8,346 nucleotides of DNA, taken from NCBI GenBank assembly GCA_031288215.1, contig JAITRV010000268.1, positions 1 through 8,346 of the forward strand. Direction: 5' to 3'. This stretch comes from Spirochaetaceae bacterium. Its GTDB lineage: Bacteria > Spirochaetota > Spirochaetia > Treponematales > Breznakiellaceae. Positions 6,934 through 8,346 of this stretch are shown piece by piece; the first letter of the stretch is position 1; each line of letters starts with the position of its first letter. The notes under the pieces are model-generated. The model was not told where the DNA came from and searched no databases. It saw nothing but the letters and a program-made list of their open reading frames with translations. The position numbers were made by a program, and so were the translations under genes.

Positions 6934-7347
6934 TCACCCTAGTTCTTCCAATTTTTCAAAGGCATGTATACTTTCAGTAATACACTTTATTGCTTCGTTT
7001 AATACCGTGTATCTTTTCTCACTATATTTTTGTTCAGGTATAAACAAAAGTGATACAATGATTCCGATAAGCTGATTTTTTCGTTCTTTTATAAGATATG
7101 AGGTATCGACGGTAATGGATTTACTCGAAGCGAAGGCTTTGGTAAACAATTCTATAGTGTCTTTGTCATTAAGTTTAAAATATTTTTTGCACTTGACCAG
7201 AAATGGTATATCCGGGTCGATTTTTCCATTCATGATATTCGAGAGCGTTGCAGGTGAACAGGATAATTCTGCCGCCAATTTATCTTGAGTTATATTGTCC
7301 TTTTGTATCCTGAGTATTCTTATCATAATTCCCAATTCAGTAATCAT
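6934..7347 (-). CDS. XRE-family helix-turn-helix regulator, 137 residues
   Basis: Probable DNA-binding transcription factor. Residues about 5-58 form an XRE/Cro-CI-type helix-turn-helix. TQDKLAAELSCSPATLSNIMNGK supplies the two core helices, and IDPDIPFLVKCKKYFKLN matches the following helices. The C-terminal half (about 60-137) is a helical segment I do not recognise, with the hydrophobic IGIIVSLLFI near residues 93-102, more likely a dimerisation core than a membrane span. The start is supported by AAAGGA about 6 nt upstream of ATG 7347. Upstream lies a phased set of AT-rich palindromes, consistent with autoregulation, and further upstream the unknown gene ending at 7617 on the same strand. 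Small XRE proteins of this kind are common controllers of phage, toxin-antitoxin and mobile-element genes; which applies here is not shown. Codon use is AT-rich, unlike the genes to the left. Confidence 0.85.
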   Translation of the reverse strand: MITELGIMIRILRIQKDNITQDKLAAELSCSPATLSNIMNGKIDPDIPFLVKCKKYFKLNDKDTIELFTKAFASSKSITVDTSYLIKERKNQLIGIIVSLLFIPEQKYSEKRYTVLNEAIKCITESIHAFEKLEELG

Positions 7348-7360
7348 AATATTCCTTTAT

Positions 7361-7443
7361 TTTTCGTAAAATTATTTTTTATTTTATAAAATTATTTTCG
7401 AAAAGTAAATGGTTTTTCACGAAAAATGATGAAATATTCGAAT
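7361..7443. promoter_or_regulatory. Phased palindrome array, candidate operators of the XRE regulator
   Basis: The leader of the regulator gene carries CG-centred AT palindromes. They are TTTTCGTAAAA (7361-7371), TTTTCGAAAA (7395-7404), TTTTTCACGAAAAA (7413-7426) and ATTCGAAT (7436-7443). The last three centres are exactly 20 bp apart. AAAATTATTTT also occurs twice at a 20-bp step (7368-7378 and 7388-7398). A weak minus-strand promoter, TTGACC (7458-7463) with GAATAT (7434-7439) at 18-nt spacing, would overlap the distal palindrome. The regulator is the natural candidate to bind, but binding is inferred. Confidence 0.55.
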
Positions 7444-7452
7444 TTATAAATC

Positions 7453-7471
7453 AAACCGGTCAAGCCGGTTT
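7453..7471. terminator. Hairpin between the unknown gene and the XRE gene
   Basis: AAACCGG (7453-7459) pairs with CCGGTTT (7465-7471) around a 5-nt loop. On the plus strand pyrimidine-rich DNA follows (TTGGTCTCTTTTTC). On the minus strand GATTTATAA follows. It may end transcripts of the unknown gene upstream, or act as a regulatory structure, since a -35-like TTGACC overlaps the loop. Confidence 0.4.
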
Positions 7472-7513
7472 TGGTCTCTTTTTCTCTTTTTTATATGCGA
7501 TTATGTTATATTT

Positions 7514-7648
7514 TTATACACGTACAGATTCCACGACGCTGGGCCGTTCAAGCAGCCTCACTTTTTTATTTTTAATGAGATCGTCTCGTTTGGTGATTCG
7601 AGAGCATAAAGAGGCTTTACGCCCTTTTTTTTGAACGAGGGGAAGCAT
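7514..7648 (-). CDS. 44-codon frame overlapping the unknown gene; possible frameshifted C-terminus or small ORF
   Basis: This minus-strand frame starts at ATG 7646-7648, crosses the A8 run at 7625-7632 and ends at TAA 7514-7516. It encodes MLPLVQKKGRKASLCSRI at the start and VRLLERPSVVESVRV at the end. Past the A8 run it is one nucleotide out of frame with the gene ending at 7617, and it would extend that protein by 36 residues. No Shine-Dalgarno precedes the ATG, so independent translation is poorly supported. The base composition here looks more like coding DNA than the very AT-rich leader further left. I favour a displaced C-terminus over a separate gene, without proof. Confidence 0.35.
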   Translation of the reverse strand: MLPLVQKKGRKASLCSRITKRDDLIKNKKVRLLERPSVVESVRV

Positions 7649-8201
7649 TGAAATCATTAATTATTTCATGTGTTTCTTCTGACATTTCATTGAGAAAATT
7701 CTCAAACATTTCAGCCGTCTTTTGTAAGACCTTAAAGGGCTTGGCAAGGGTATTTGAATCTTTGATACAGGGAATCACTAAATTCTTAAGATGATGAAGG
7801 GCAATATTGATAATGAAATAATAGCTACACAGGAAAAACTCAGAAATTCTATCCCACACATGAGAATTCCGGCTTTTTAGTCGATACATCATGATTTGAA
7901 ATCGTTCATTAAGGATAGTTGTTTTATCGTCATAGTAGGCTTTTAATTCCGGAGAAACCTTCCCTCTCGTTTGCCAATTTTCGATATCATTCCCCATTTT
8001 ACCTGCAATAGCTCTAATTTTATCCAGGTGTCCTGAATGAAATAATTCTTCTTCTGAATATTGGTGCCTGGGGAATATCGAACCCCTTACGCTTTCAATC
8101 TTTTGATTAAATGCGTCACATTCCCTTTCGATAAGCGAGAAACCATTATCGAGGCCGATTTTTTTTTGAAGTGCGAAAGCAGGAAGGGATAGAAACGACA
8201 T
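7617..8201 (-). CDS. Unrecognised protein of the AT-rich island (about 194 residues)
   Basis: I do not recognise a family. From ATG 8201 the product has 194 residues; an upstream in-frame TTG at 8234 would give 205. Neither start has a Shine-Dalgarno. The ATG start leaves a short hydrophobic N-terminus MSFLSLPAFALQKKIG. The longer version resembles a signal sequence ending in AFA but lacks the usual positive residue. Most of the protein looks helical and charged (ESVRGS, EEELFHSGHLDKIRAIAG, KAYYDDKTTILNERF). It has one aromatic, hydrophobic stretch, ISEFFLCSYYFIINIALHH, that could be a buried helix or a marginal membrane segment, and a final helix rich in Glu and Asn. The gene holds an A9 run (8159-8167) and an A8 run (7625-7632), both able to shift frame. 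The stop follows the A8 run directly. It lies upstream of the XRE regulator on the same strand, so the two may form a regulated unit. Confidence 0.65.
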   Translation of the reverse strand: MSFLSLPAFALQKKIGLDNGFSLIERECDAFNQKIESVRGSIFPRHQYSEEELFHSGHLDKIRAIAGKMGNDIENWQTRGKVSPELKAYYDDKTTILNERFQIMMYRLKSRNSHVWDRISEFFLCSYYFIINIALHHLKNLVIPCIKDSNTLAKPFKVLQKTAEMFENFLNEMSEETHEIINDFNASPRSKKRA

Positions 8202-8213
8202 CGTAAACACGGT

Positions 8214-8219
8214 AGTATA
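8214..8219 (-). promoter_or_regulatory. Possible -10 box for the unknown island gene
   Basis: TATACT on the minus strand matches a -10 element at five of six positions. It lies 12 nt upstream of ATG 8201, which would give a leader of only about 6 nt. No convincing -35 box is present at 16-18 nt. The element fits the ATG start better than the TTG at 8234. Confidence 0.25.
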
Positions 8220-8248
8220 AAGTTGCAATACCAAACTATCGGAGGTAT

Positions 8249-8262
8249 CGGACTAAAGTCCG
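8249..8262. repeat. 14-bp palindrome at the right edge of the AT-rich island
   Basis: CGGACT-AA-AGTCCG, flanked by GGTAT on the left and by CGATGCC on the right, forms an interrupted longer symmetry. It lies between the divergent starts of the minus-strand island gene and the plus-strand gene at the window's end. It could be an operator for a shared regulatory region, or an element boundary. Confidence 0.45.
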
Positions 8263-8286
8263 CCGATGCCGTATACACACTATAAC

Positions 8287-8346
8287 ATGGATGAACGGAA
8301 CGCGCTACAGGCAATGGAGGGCATGGGACTGCCTAAAAGCTTTATG
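8287..8346 (+). CDS. 5' end of an unrecognised plus-strand gene, running off the window
   Basis: The frame reads MDERNALQAMEGMGLPKSFM with no stop before the edge. It is open from a TAA at 8254-8256. An earlier in-frame ATG at 8266 would add MPYTHYN. Neither start has a well-spaced Shine-Dalgarno; GGAGG at 8241-8245 is about 20 nt before the first ATG, with the palindrome between them. Codon use is more GC-rich than in the island. Only 20-27 codons are visible, so no family can be named and the start is uncertain. Confidence 0.45.
   Translation, partial: MDERNALQAMEGMGLPKSFM

Larger units (their letters stand above)
6825..8240. other. AT-rich, foreign-looking island
   Basis: GC falls abruptly from well above 60% to about one third, and it rises again after about 8240. 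The two main genes inside use AT-rich codons unlike the MurD and SNF2 genes. One is a small XRE-type regulator and the other an unrecognised protein. CGATACC at 6837-6843 recurs inverted as GGTATCG at 8244-8250, near both edges. No integrase, transposase or clear target duplication is visible. Acquisition by transfer is inferred from composition and gene type. Confidence 0.6.

Noticed and set aside
7541..7637. Possible small RNA with nested arms (CGTTCAA/TTGAACG, AGCCTC/GAGGCT) ending at a T8 run
   Set aside because: The arms are short and far apart, and no stem of more than 3 bp abuts the T-run. The T8 is also the coding Lys-Lys of the minus-strand gene.
8087..8314. 75-codon minus-strand frame
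   Set aside because: It overlaps the unknown island gene in another frame. Its Cys/Pro-rich product reads like a shadow, although the A9 run at 8159 leaves the true N-terminal frame slightly open.

Overview
The window has two contrasting parts. Positions 1 to about 6820 are GC-rich (most stretches 55-75% GC by eye) and hold three genes, all on the minus strand. They are a SNF2-family DNA translocase, a downstream 619-residue protein of unknown function whose gene overlaps it by 11 bp, and MurD of peptidoglycan synthesis. Gene content and protein style would fit a spirochaete of the Treponema kind, but this is an impression from family resemblance and no marker gene here proves it.

Between the SNF2 start (6448) and the next gene (6934) lies about 485 bp without a convincing gene. 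Most of it is strongly self-complementary. A stable hairpin (6485-6538) abuts a 189-bp palindrome (6531-6719) whose five paired blocks all centre on about 6625. Smaller GC-rich hairpins follow up to about 6797. The hairpin and the palindrome share 6531-6538, so they cannot both form fully. A promoter-like element sits directly before the SNF2 ATG, with no Shine-Dalgarno sequence.

From about 6825 to 8240 the DNA drops to about one third GC. This foreign-looking patch encodes a small XRE-type helix-turn-helix protein and an unrecognised protein of about 194-205 residues, both on the minus strand. The regulator's upstream region carries a phased array of AT-rich palindromes centred on CG, a good candidate for autoregulatory operators. 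The unknown protein's gene contains an A9 run near its 5' end and an A8 run just before its stop. Beyond the A8 run another frame stays open for 36 codons, suggesting a frameshift, slippage or phase-variation site, or a separate small overlapping ORF.

The last 100 bp return to higher GC. They contain a 14-bp palindrome and the probable start of a plus-strand gene that runs off the window, diverging from the island genes. The 7-mer CGATACC lies in inverted orientation near both edges of the AT-rich patch. No transposase, integrase, RNA gene or CRISPR array is visible. The most novel parts are the concentric palindrome, the XRE operator array with its unknown partner, and the homopolymer-flanked reading frame.
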